In this document: positions 1 through 6,973 of the stretch, piece by piece
Numbering within the stretch: position 1 is the stretch's first letter
Layout: every line of letters begins with the position of its first letter
Origin: Rhodospirillales bacterium
GTDB lineage: Bacteria; Pseudomonadota; Alphaproteobacteria; Rhodospirillales; Magnetospirillaceae
Direction: 5' to 3'
Length of the DNA stretch: 39,262 bases
NCBI GenBank assembly: GCA_015654615.1
Contig: JAATGN010000079.1
Span: 1 to 39,262, forward strand
Translations under genes and position numbers: made by a program
Notes under the pieces: generated by a model
What the model saw: the letters and a program-made list of their open reading frames with translations, nothing else
The model's database searches: none
What the model was told of the DNA's origin: nothing

Positions 1-185
1 AGCTTGCGGAAGTCATTCACCGCATGGGCGGCATTGGCGGCACTTCCACCGACGCCCAGCACGAACAGGCGGCCTTCGCGTTCGCGCAGAGCCGCCAGCT
101 CATGCGCCAGGGATTCGATGGCGACAAGATCGATGGCGCGCGCGATCTGCGCGACTTCATCGAAGAATTGAGGCACGTGATCCAT
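1..185 (-). CDS. SIS-domain sugar-phosphate isomerase, partial (N-terminus only)
   Basis: The N-terminal 61 residues of a gene that runs off the left edge. After an amphipathic first helix the protein reads LFVLGVGGSAANAAHAVNDF. This is the phosphate-binding Gly-Ser loop of SIS-domain isomerases of the sedoheptulose-7-phosphate isomerase (GmhA) type. I chose the ATG at 185 because AAGGGGAA lies a few bases upstream and the frame opens only 32 bases after the transaldolase-like stop. It is the third gene of a leftward group with a nucleotidyltransferase and a transaldolase-like aldolase, which fits interconversion of a ketose phosphate before nucleotide activation. The substrate cannot be read from this fragment. 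The SIS fold is secure; the GmhA-like role is inference. Confidence 0.8.
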   Translation of the reverse strand, partial: MDHVPQFFDEVAQIARAIDLVAIESLAHELAALREREGRLFVLGVGGSAANAAHAVNDFRK

Positions 186-219
186 CAGCTGTTCCCCTTG
201 CCGCCACCGATCAGGCTCA

Positions 220-918
220 TCAAAGGCGGAATCCCGCCCGCTGGCCGTCGTCAAAAAACATCTTCACCGTCTCGAGCGAATATTCGAGAAGGCTTTTGTC
301 CCTGAGCGTCAGCTTGCGCAGCAGATCGGGCGTCACGGTGATGATATGACAGCCGATCGTTTCCGCCTGGTAAATATTCAGCACCTCGCGGGGGCTGGCC
401 CACAAAAGCTCGGCTTTCGGCCGCGCCTTGCAAATCTGCAAGGCTTTGACCATCAGGGGAACCGGATCGCGGCCGGTGTCGGCGACGCGGCCTGCGAAGA
501 CGGAAACGACGGCCGGCGTGCCGACCGCCAAGGCCTCCACCACCTCTTCCACCTGGCCGAGACCGAGAATGGCCGTCACATTGAGACTGACGCCGGCGGC
601 GGACAAGGTCCGAATCAGAGGCGCACAGGACGTTCCCCGGGTATTGGTCACCGGGATCTTCACATAGACGTTCGGCCCCCAGGCCGCGATCTTCCGGGCC
701 TGGCGTTCCATCTCGGACAAATCATCGGCGAAAACCTCGAAGGAAATGGGCAGGTCCGTAATATGGCCGAGGACCTCCTTGGCGAAACCCTCGTAGTCTT
801 GAATGTCGGCCTGCTTCATCAAGGTCGGATTGGTGGTAAATCCCTTCACCACGCCAGCCCGGTAAGCAGCCAGCATATCGGCCAATTTTGCGCCATCGGC
901 GTATATTTTGATCGCCAT
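220..918 (-). CDS. Transaldolase / fructose-6-phosphate aldolase-like protein
   Basis: A 232-residue protein, the short MipB/TalC length rather than the >300 residues of classical transaldolase. It shows GFTTNPTLMKQ near residues 26-36 and VYVKIPVT with the Schiff-base lysine at about K87, both typical of the family. This predicts a class I aldolase or transaldolase acting on C6/C7 sugar phosphates in the cytoplasm. Its ATG follows immediately on the TAG of the nucleotidyltransferase (stop at 919-921), so the two are probably co-transcribed and translationally coupled; the SIS isomerase follows. In this context it more likely supplies or remodels a sugar phosphate for a surface glycan than serves central metabolism. 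The exact reaction is not determined. Confidence 0.85.
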   Translation of the reverse strand: MAIKIYADGAKLADMLAAYRAGVVKGFTTNPTLMKQADIQDYEGFAKEVLGHITDLPISFEVFADDLSEMERQARKIAAWGPNVYVKIPVTNTRGTSCAPLIRTLSAAGVSLNVTAILGLGQVEEVVEALAVGTPAVVSVFAGRVADTGRDPVPLMVKALQICKARPKAELLWASPREVLNIYQAETIGCHIITVTPDLLRKLTLRDKSLLEYSLETVKMFFDDGQRAGFRL

Positions 919-1698
919 CTAATCCGTCCCCCCTTTGCCGGCGGCATTGCCCTCGCTCAAATAACGCTCGGTTTCGGCAAGGCCCGCCTTCGAACCAATC
1001 TCGTAGAAACGCCGATACACCTCGAAACCCGCCAGCGCGCCGCGGTCGGCCAGACCGGCATACAGTTCGGCCAGGTCGAAAGCCTGGTCGTCCGCGAAAG
1101 GATCGAACGCCGCCGCCGCCAGGATCCCCAAACCATAATCGATGTGTTGCATGGAAGGAGTCGGGTGGCGCTTGTCGTACCGACGGATCGCCTGTCCATC
1201 GAAATCGACGTTGCTGCCGTCCCAGCGATTTTCATTGCGAAAAACCGTCATGAGGCCGGGCTTTCCGCTGGCCCGAAAACCATCCACCACCGGGGCGAAG
1301 GCGATGTCCAGATAGCTGTCGCCGTAAAGAACGAGAAAGCTGTCGCCCAACAGCGGCAGGGCCCGTTTGAGCGCGCCGCCGGTGCCCAGGGGGACCGCGC
1401 CGTCGAAGGAATATTCGACGGCAAGACCGAATTTCCGACCGTCGCCGACATAATCTTGCAGCATGCCGCCCAGATGCCCGACGCAGAGAACGACCTTCTC
1501 GGCGCCTTCGCGCCGCAACAGCGCCAATTGATGCGCAATGAACGGTTGACCGGCGACCGGCAATAAAGATTTCGGCACGCTGTCCGTCAGTGGGCGCATC
1601 CGTTCCGCCTTCCCGCCCGCCAGCAATGCCACCGGCGGCAGGGCTTCGATCGGAAACCCGGAATATCCGGTCTCCGAAGAATTAGAAAGCAACGGCAT
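919..1698 (-). CDS. Sugar-phosphate nucleotidyltransferase (NDP-sugar synthase)
   Basis: A 259-residue member of the RmlA/HddC/GalU-type nucleotidyltransferases. LLAGGKAERMRPLTDSVPKS at residues 25-44 holds the nucleotide-binding GG and the PKS lysine. VLYGDSYLD carries the metal-binding Asp, and GTGGALKRA is also typical. It would activate a sugar-1-phosphate to an NDP-sugar in the cytoplasm. It is the first gene of the leftward triad with the aldolase and the SIS isomerase. The ATG at 1698 has no clear ribosome site and puts about 22 residues before the fold, so a later start (for example GTG at 1632) is possible. The sugar and nucleotide cannot be told from the sequence; a heptose is plausible given the neighbours. 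Confidence 0.88.
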   Translation of the reverse strand: MPLLSNSSETGYSGFPIEALPPVALLAGGKAERMRPLTDSVPKSLLPVAGQPFIAHQLALLRREGAEKVVLCVGHLGGMLQDYVGDGRKFGLAVEYSFDGAVPLGTGGALKRALPLLGDSFLVLYGDSYLDIAFAPVVDGFRASGKPGLMTVFRNENRWDGSNVDFDGQAIRRYDKRHPTPSMQHIDYGLGILAAAAFDPFADDQAFDLAELYAGLADRGALAGFEVYRRFYEIGSKAGLAETERYLSEGNAAGKGGTD

Positions 1699-1745
1699 CG
1701 AATAAACAGCCCAAAGAGCGCCTAGTTTTGCCTTACCGACAAATC

Positions 1746-1760
1746 TTAACAGATAGTTAA
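1746..1760. promoter_or_regulatory. Perfect CtrA-type box in a divergent promoter region
   Basis: TTAA-CAGATAG-TTAA matches the alphaproteobacterial CtrA consensus TTAA-N7-TTAA exactly. It sits inside a 7-bp inverted repeat, TCTTAAC-AGATA-GTTAAGA (1744-1762). It lies 46 bases upstream of the leftward nucleotidyltransferase start and about 200 bases upstream of the rightward epimerase, so it could serve either direction. CtrA is known to control flagellar and cell-cycle genes in alphaproteobacteria; its role here is inferred. Confidence 0.55.
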
Positions 1761-1793
1761 GAAGTCGCGAGAAGATAGGACCTGTAAATTGTA

Positions 1794-1822
1794 TTGACCA
1801 ACCCTAGCAGAGGACCTAGACA
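1794..1822 (+). promoter_or_regulatory. Weak candidate sigma-70 promoter for the epimerase group
   Basis: TTGACC (1794-1799) and TAGACA (1817-1822) are separated by 17 bases. The -35 is good and the -10 is poor. It points toward the epimerase gene at 1965. Confidence 0.25.
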
Positions 1823-1838
1823 GTCACAAGCGTCTAGG
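1815..1838. repeat. Inverted repeat in the divergent leader
   Basis: CCTAGAC (1815-1821) and GTCTAGG (1832-1838) form a perfect 7-bp inverted repeat with a 10-base spacer. It overlaps the candidate -10 element, so it could be an operator or a leader hairpin. Its function is unknown. Confidence 0.4.
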
Positions 1839-1964
1839 CCATTCACCTCTGGCGACGCCGGCAGGAAACGGTTTCTGCGGCGCCGGGCGAAAATGGAAGG
1901 CCTGGTTCGACGCTGGTCGGGCGACAGGACGCGCTGTGCCGCAAACCGGAAACAAGACAAAGCC

Positions 1965-2915
1965 ATGGCAGACAAGATTTTCGTCGCGGGAGGCGCCGGC
2001 TTTATCGGCAGCCATGTGGTCGACCAGTTGATGAAGGACACCACGGCCGAGGTCACGGTGTTCGACAATTTCAGTTCGGGCCAGCGACGGTTCCTGGGCC
2101 GGAACCTGGCGAATTCCCGGCTGACCGTCATCGAGGGCGATTTGAAGGATCGCGCCGCCGTGACGGGGGCCATCGCCGGCGCCCGCAAGGCCTATCATTT
2201 TGCCTCGAACCCCGATATCGCCAAGGCCATGTCGCAGCCGGACGTGGATTTCTGGGAAGGCACCTATCTCACCCAGAACCTGCTGGAAGCCATTCGTTGC
2301 GCCGGGGTCGCCGAACTGGTCTATGCGTCGGGCAGCGGCGTTTACGGCGATACCGGCGACCGGGCGGTGACGGAAGATTGGACCCCGATGCTGCCCATTT
2401 CCCCCTACGGCGCCAGCAAGCTGGCCGGCGAAGCGATGATCCACGCCTATTCGCACATGTTCGGGCTGAAAGCCTCGGTTTTTCGCTTTGCCAATGTCGT
2501 CGGCGACAACCAGACGCACGGTGTCGCCTTCGACTTCATCCGCCGCCTGCGCGAGGACCCGACGCATCTGCGCATCCTGGGCGATGGCAGCCAGAGCAAA
2601 TCCTATATCCATGTCGACGACGTGGTGCACGGACTGCAATCTCTGTCGCCTCGCAATGAGGCCTATCAGTATTTTCATCTGGCGACGGAGGATTACCTCA
2701 CCGTCACCGAAATAGCCGACATGGTCGTCTCCGAACTCGGCCTTTCCTCCGTTCGCTATGACTACACGGGCGGGGACCGCGGCTGGAAAGGAGACGTCCC
2801 GGTGGTGCGTTTCGATCTTGCGAAAGCCTATGCGCACGGTTGGCGGGCGCGGCGCTCGGCGCGGGAAGCGATGCGCGCCGCCATTCAAGCGATGATCGCC
2901 GCCACGGCCGAGTAG
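1965..2915 (+). CDS. NAD-dependent sugar epimerase/dehydratase
   Basis: A 316-residue extended short-chain dehydrogenase. The Rossmann motif GGAGFIG lies at residues 9-15 and an acidic residue follows strand 2 (VFDNFSSG). The catalytic YGASK has Tyr148 and Lys152, preceded by the Ser-rich YASGSGVYGD. The family oxidises and epimerises or dehydrates NDP-sugars. I chose ATG 1965 because the Rossmann strand begins directly after it; the 57 in-frame codons upstream look non-coding. It begins a rightward group with an FkbM methyltransferase and a second epimerase. The closest general match is UDP-glucose 4-epimerase-like enzymes; the actual substrate is not visible. Confidence 0.9.
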   Translation: MADKIFVAGGAGFIGSHVVDQLMKDTTAEVTVFDNFSSGQRRFLGRNLANSRLTVIEGDLKDRAAVTGAIAGARKAYHFASNPDIAKAMSQPDVDFWEGTYLTQNLLEAIRCAGVAELVYASGSGVYGDTGDRAVTEDWTPMLPISPYGASKLAGEAMIHAYSHMFGLKASVFRFANVVGDNQTHGVAFDFIRRLREDPTHLRILGDGSQSKSYIHVDDVVHGLQSLSPRNEAYQYFHLATEDYLTVTEIADMVVSELGLSSVRYDYTGGDRGWKGDVPVVRFDLAKAYAHGWRARRSAREAMRAAIQAMIAATAE

Positions 2916-3040
2916 TCTCGGGACGATAGGACGACGAATCGCCGTCGCAATCCCGGGCGAGACGGATATATCCTTACGTCGTCATCCATCGATGAGGGTT
3001 GGTTCGAACTGCTTCCGGAAAATTGCGCACTGGAAAAAAT

Positions 3041-3823
3041 ATGCATGACCATCTTCTCTTCTGTCTGCTGTCTCGCCCAGGCACCTTGCTGGACATCGGC
3101 GCCCATGTCGGCCAGTCGACGAGGGCGCTGCTGCAAGCGAAAAATTCCCAGGTCGTTTCTTTCGAACCGGTCCATGAAACCTTCGTGCTTCTGTATTGCA
3201 ATATGCTGAATTTGGGAGGAGGCCGGATTCCGGACAATCTGACGGTTCATCATGTAGCCTTGGGCGAGCAGGCTGGATTGGCGCGGATTTCCATTCCGTC
3301 ATTCGATGGAAATAAGAACAATCAGTGGGCCTCTCTTGCTAAAAACTATGAAACATATCTATCGAACAACAAAGACAGCGTAGAGGTCACTGAAATCGGA
3401 CAGGATGCAATTGTTCTTCCGTTAGACTTCTTCGTATTAAAGGATACCACCTTCTGGAAGGTGGATGTGGAAGGTTTCGAGATGGAGGTCTTGCGAGGCG
3501 GTGCCCGGACCCTTGAGGCTTTCAAGCCGGTCTTGTTCATAGAGCTTGAGGAACGCCATCGCCCCGGCATCACGACGGCAGTGTCCGCCTTCCTCTTCGC
3601 CATGGATTATTCCGGCTTTTTCATTTCCGAAAAGAACGAGTTGCTTCCTTTCAATGAGTTCAGCGTCGAAAAATATCAAGCCGACCCCATCTTGCCCGGC
3701 AGCACGCGGGATCGCCATGGCATGCCCTATGTGAACAATTTTATATTCGTTCACCGGGACGATGTCTGGGCATCGGAGCAATTGAACGGCATCAAGAGCA
3801 TCCTGCAAATGGAGAACAGTTGA
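3041..3823 (+). CDS. FkbM family SAM-dependent methyltransferase
   Basis: A 260-residue protein with LLDIGAHVGQST (SAM motif I), VVSFEPV (motif II) and WKVDVEGFEMEVLRGG, which together mark FkbM methyltransferases. These often O-methylate sugars in surface glycans. ATG 3041 is preferred over an in-frame TTG at 2999: GGA precedes it, and the start then lines up with the second FkbM protein of this window (14352-15155), which has a matching RPGTL stretch. The interior is clearly AT-richer than its neighbours; my hand count for 3301-3420 is 48 G+C of 120. That suggests separate acquisition. The methylated substrate is unknown. Confidence 0.85.
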   Translation: MHDHLLFCLLSRPGTLLDIGAHVGQSTRALLQAKNSQVVSFEPVHETFVLLYCNMLNLGGGRIPDNLTVHHVALGEQAGLARISIPSFDGNKNNQWASLAKNYETYLSNNKDSVEVTEIGQDAIVLPLDFFVLKDTTFWKVDVEGFEMEVLRGGARTLEAFKPVLFIELEERHRPGITTAVSAFLFAMDYSGFFISEKNELLPFNEFSVEKYQADPILPGSTRDRHGMPYVNNFIFVHRDDVWASEQLNGIKSILQMENS

Positions 3824-3933
3824 CGGCCCGAGGCGCCGTTCGGTTTTTCGATGCCTCCGTTGCAAGTCCAATCCGATGATGTCACCGTCGGAACGGGCAT
3901 TCTCAAGACGCGCCACTGCAGTTAGGACGGCTC

Positions 3934-4866
3934 ATGTCACTCTACCTCGTCACGGGGGGGCTTGGATTCATCGGATCCCATCTTGTCGATTCCCTTCTGG
4001 CCGCAGGGCACCGCGTCCGGGTCGTCGACGATCTGTCGACCGGCCGTCGCGATAGGGTCGCCGGTCCTATCGATCTGCTGATCGGCAGCGTCACCGATGC
4101 GCCCCTGATCAACGCCGCCGTCGCCGACATCGACGGGTGCTTCCACCTCGCGGCGGTCGCTTCGGTGGCGCGTTCCAATGAAGAATGGCGAGAAACCAGC
4201 GCCGTCAATCTGGGAGGCACGGTCACGGTGTTCGAAGCCGTGGCACGGCGGCAGGGCGGCCCCGTTCCGGTGGTCTATATGTCGTCGGCGGCGGTCTACG
4301 GCGATATCGAGGCGCTTCCGCTGAGCGAGTCAGGACCGACCCGCCCCCTGACGGCCTATGGGGCCGACAAGCTTGCCTGCGAACTGCATGCCCATGTCGC
4401 CGGAACCGTGCACCGCGTTCCGACCTTCGGCCTGCGGCCTTTCAATGTCTACGGCCCCCGTCAGGACCCGCAGTCGCCTTATTCCGGAGTGATTTCGATC
4501 TTCGCCGATCGAGCCCGGCGCGGCCTGGACATTGCGATCCATGGGGACGGCCATCAGAATCGGGACTTCGTCTACGTCGCCGATGCGATACGCTTCCTGT
4601 CGTCCGCCATGCAGGCCGCCGGCGTCTCGGCCCCTGTCGCCAATATCTGCACCGGCCGGACGTCGCGCATTCGCGAACTCGCGGAAATCATCCTGCGGCT
4701 GACCGGCAGTCCGTCCACCATCCACCATACCAGCCCCCGGACGGGAGACATTCCACGTTCGCAGGGCAGTCCCGCGCTGGCGCTTCAACTGCTGGGGATT
4801 CGGGCTGAGACCGCTCTCGAAGATGGGTTGCTGCGGCTTCTTCAGGATGCAGGCGAAAATATCTAG
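3934..4866 (+). CDS. NAD-dependent sugar epimerase (UDP-glucose 4-epimerase-like)
   Basis: A 310-residue extended SDR protein: GGLGFIG at residues 8-14, VVDDLSTG after the second strand, YMSSAAVYGD, and catalytic YGADK (Tyr142, Lys146). RPFNVYGPRQDP is the typical substrate-side motif of GalE/WbpP-like enzymes. AGGACGG lies before the ATG. It is only a distant paralogue of the gene at 1965; having two such enzymes implies at least two modified sugars or two steps of one pathway. Likely cytoplasmic. It may be co-transcribed with the FkbM gene 110 bases upstream. The last part of the group is followed by the repeat region at 4902-5158. Confidence 0.9.
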   Translation: MSLYLVTGGLGFIGSHLVDSLLAAGHRVRVVDDLSTGRRDRVAGPIDLLIGSVTDAPLINAAVADIDGCFHLAAVASVARSNEEWRETSAVNLGGTVTVFEAVARRQGGPVPVVYMSSAAVYGDIEALPLSESGPTRPLTAYGADKLACELHAHVAGTVHRVPTFGLRPFNVYGPRQDPQSPYSGVISIFADRARRGLDIAIHGDGHQNRDFVYVADAIRFLSSAMQAAGVSAPVANICTGRTSRIRELAEIILRLTGSPSTIHHTSPRTGDIPRSQGSPALALQLLGIRAETALEDGLLRLLQDAGENI

Positions 4867-4901
4867 GGCGGTTTGCGACCAAACGGGATCAATCCCTGTA
4901 C

Positions 4902-5158
4902 CGTCATCCCGGCGAAAGAGCTTGTGAAGCAAGGGAAAGTGGCACCGGCGTCCCTGTCGGTGTCCGCCGCCCTGCGGCGGAAACGTTTCCTTCAGGATCG
5001 ATCCCTCGGCCGTTCTTGCGCTGCCGGCTTCGCCGGCACACCGGCAGGGACGCCGGTGCCACTGGAGTTATTTCACAAGCTCGAAAGCGGGGATCCGGGA
5101 GTCTCGGAAATGCCCGTGGGGTGCCTCCCTGGATTCCGGCTGATCCAAGGCAATGACG
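4902..5158. repeat. Dispersed intergenic repeat split by an insertion
   Basis: The sequence starts CGTCATCCCGGCGAAAG and ends CAATGACG, so its outer ends CGTCAT and ATGACG are inverted. If 4919-5087 is removed, the left part reads straight into CGGGGATCCGGGAG. That restores a unit resembling the familiar bacterial intergenic repeat that begins GTCATCCCGGCGAAAGC. The resemblance is from memory; the split itself is seen directly. There is no credible gene in this roughly 350-base gap (4867-5213). Confidence 0.55.
4919..5081. mobile_element. MITE-like 163-bp palindromic element with target duplication
   Basis: The ends are AGCTTGTGAA (4919-4928) and TTCACAAGCT (5072-5081), a perfect 10-bp terminal inverted repeat. 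Directly outside lies the 6-bp direct repeat CGAAAG (4913-4918 and 5082-5087), as expected for a target-site duplication. Inside, 4938-4963 and 5038-5063 form a second, 26-bp inverted repeat with one mismatch, so the transcript would fold into a long hairpin. It encodes no protein and must have been moved in trans. It sits within a separate dispersed repeat (4902-5158). The class of transposase that mobilises it is unknown. Confidence 0.65.
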
Positions 5159-5213
5159 AGAAAGATCGATGATCCAGTCTGATCGCAAATCCCTCCAACA
5201 CCGATCAGCGCCG

Positions 5214-6092
5214 CTACTTCCGCGCCTTCAAAAGCTGATCGATGATTGCATAGTCGATTTCCAGCCGCTGTCCGGCGTTTCGATACTGAGCGCTGATCAA
5301 GGCCAGGGCACCGATGCCGAGCCGTTCCTCCCGCAGGTCCCGCCGGAGCAATCGGTCTCGGACCGTGTTTTTGTGAATTTCACGAATATCCACGCTGGCC
5401 CCGGTTGGCGCCGAATTGGCGTATTCGCCGACGGCCGTTCTCAAATGATAGAATGCCAGCGGCCGCGGTATCACACCGATATCGAATTTTTCGATAAACC
5501 TTAAATGAAATTCATAGTCTCCGCCCAACGGAAGATCTTCCGAAAAATATCCGATTTGCGATAAGACCTCTCTTCTGAAGAGAAAGGCATTGATCGTAAA
5601 CGGATGCCATCCCGCGACATCAAGCATGAACACTTCAGCAAGCTGCGGGTTCAGCGGTGCAAAATGCGATATATGGATATCGTTGCGGCCGATTTCCTCA
5701 TAAACACGAAAAGTCTGAACGGCCACACCGGCACACCACCGTTGCTTCTCGAGAAAGGCGACGGTCTGCTGCAGGAAGGTCTCGTCCCATGAATCATCAT
5801 CGTCGAGAAGCACGATAAAGGTCGAATTCGAAGACCGGATGCCGATATTGCTGGCGGCTTCCATACCCACGCTCTTCGGATTGTGGACGGCAATGACCGT
5901 CGTCCCCCGCTTGCGGGCGTCTTCGGCGATTTCGTCGACGGGACCGGGATCACCACCGTCGTTGACGATCACCCAAGCGAGATCCTGGCAGGTCTGATTG
6001 ATGATCGATTCGGCGGCGCGGCGCAGAGTCACGGCCCGATCCTTGGTCCGAGTGACGACCGCGACTTTGGCGAAGGCGGGATCGGACGCCAT
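5214..6092 (-). CDS. Family 2 glycosyltransferase (second of a tandem pair)
   Basis: A 292-residue GT-A glycosyltransferase. VAVVTRTKDR at the N-terminus, WVIVNDGG near 40-47, EAASNIGI and the nucleotide-sugar/metal motif LLDDDDSWDE (DDDD at 97-100) are typical of GT2. GGDYEFHLRFIEKFDIG covers the acceptor side. No membrane segment is visible, so it is cytoplasmic. Its ATG overlaps the stop of the upstream paralogue in a TGATG junction, so the two are coupled. The strong likeness to that neighbour, starting with the shared TRT start and DDDDSWDE, shows tandem duplication. Donor and acceptor are unknown. It is the last gene of the long leftward glycan group. Confidence 0.88.
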   Translation of the reverse strand: MASDPAFAKVAVVTRTKDRAVTLRRAAESIINQTCQDLAWVIVNDGGDPGPVDEIAEDARKRGTTVIAVHNPKSVGMEAASNIGIRSSNSTFIVLLDDDDSWDETFLQQTVAFLEKQRWCAGVAVQTFRVYEEIGRNDIHISHFAPLNPQLAEVFMLDVAGWHPFTINAFLFRREVLSQIGYFSEDLPLGGDYEFHLRFIEKFDIGVIPRPLAFYHLRTAVGEYANSAPTGASVDIREIHKNTVRDRLLRRDLREERLGIGALALISAQYRNAGQRLEIDYAIIDQLLKARK

Positions 6093-6973
6093 CAGCTTTC
6101 CCCGCGGTACAACCGCGCCAAGCCATATTCCAGACCGGCCAGTATATTGTTCTGTTGGGCATGCAAACGGGCAAGGCCGCTGACCAGCCCCATCCCGAAG
6201 CGCCCCGCTTCCATGTCACGACGGATCAAACCGTTCGAAACGGCGACCTCATATCGCTTCCACAGGTCCGCCCCGTACTCGTCGTAGCGGGAATTCCCAT
6301 AGTCGCCGCCCTGAAGATTTTGCCGGCAGTGCCAGAAAGCGAGCGGCTTGCGGAGGACGCCGATCGTAAATTTCTCCACGAAACGCATATGGAAGTCCCA
6401 ATCCCCGCCACCAATGACGACCTCGTCGTAATAGCCGATGACATCGAAGACGCTTCTTTTATAAAGGAAAGCGATCGGCGGAAAGAGCCCTGGCCGAGCG
6501 ACCCCGCCGATATCCGCCGTCTCGACATGTGTATTATGCCGGGCGATCTCATACTCTACGATATCGCCCCCCCTTTGTTCTTCTCCGACGCGGCGGGTTT
6601 GCGTTGCCACGCCGGAGAAATCTGGGTTTGATTCAAGATAGTCCGTCGTCTCGTCAAGAAAACGTTCGTCCCAACTGTCATCATCGTCGTGAATCACGAC
6701 ATATTTGGAACGGGTCGCCTTTATGCCGATGTTACTGGCCGCTTCGGGACCGTGCCGTTCGTCATTGTGAATGACCACCACCGCCAATCCACGTTCCCGC
6801 GCGCCGGCCGCCACCGCATCGACGGGTTCGCGCGGACCGTCGTTGACGATGACCCAAACGACGTCCTTACAGGTCTGACCGGCGATCGACTCGAGGGCTC
6901 GCCAGAGCAGCCGCGGACGCGCCATCGTCCTGGTCACCGCGGCCACGGAATGGAATTGGCTGTCCGACATCAT
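6092..6973 (-). CDS. Family 2 glycosyltransferase (first of a tandem pair)
   Basis: A 293-residue GT2 enzyme with VAAVTRTMAR, WVIVNDGP, EAASNIGIKA and VIHDDDDSWDERFL (DDDD at about 96-99), then GGGDWDFHMRFVEKFTIGV. The frame stays open upstream, but the start belongs at the ATGATG at 6968-6973, which overlaps the TGA (6970-6972) of the preceding fusion gene; the fold begins right there. ATG 6970 is equally possible. Both ends overlap neighbours, so it is translated as part of one operon. Its C-terminal residues (GLARLHAQQNNILAGLEYGLARLY) form a helical tail also seen, diverged, in the downstream copy. The sugar transferred is not known. Confidence 0.87.
   Translation of the reverse strand: MMSDSQFHSVAAVTRTMARPRLLWRALESIAGQTCKDVVWVIVNDGPREPVDAVAAGARERGLAVVVIHNDERHGPEAASNIGIKATRSKYVVIHDDDDSWDERFLDETTDYLESNPDFSGVATQTRRVGEEQRGGDIVEYEIARHNTHVETADIGGVARPGLFPPIAFLYKRSVFDVIGYYDEVVIGGGDWDFHMRFVEKFTIGVLRKPLAFWHCRQNLQGGDYGNSRYDEYGADLWKRYEVAVSNGLIRRDMEAGRFGMGLVSGLARLHAQQNNILAGLEYGLARLYRGES

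Noticed and set aside
2999-3040. TTG start for the first FkbM gene
   Set aside because: The ATG at 3041 has a better upstream site and aligns with the other FkbM protein.
4873-5188. Short frames of 94-99 residues inside the repeat gap
   Set aside because: They read through the arms of the palindromic element and have no ribosome site or similarity.
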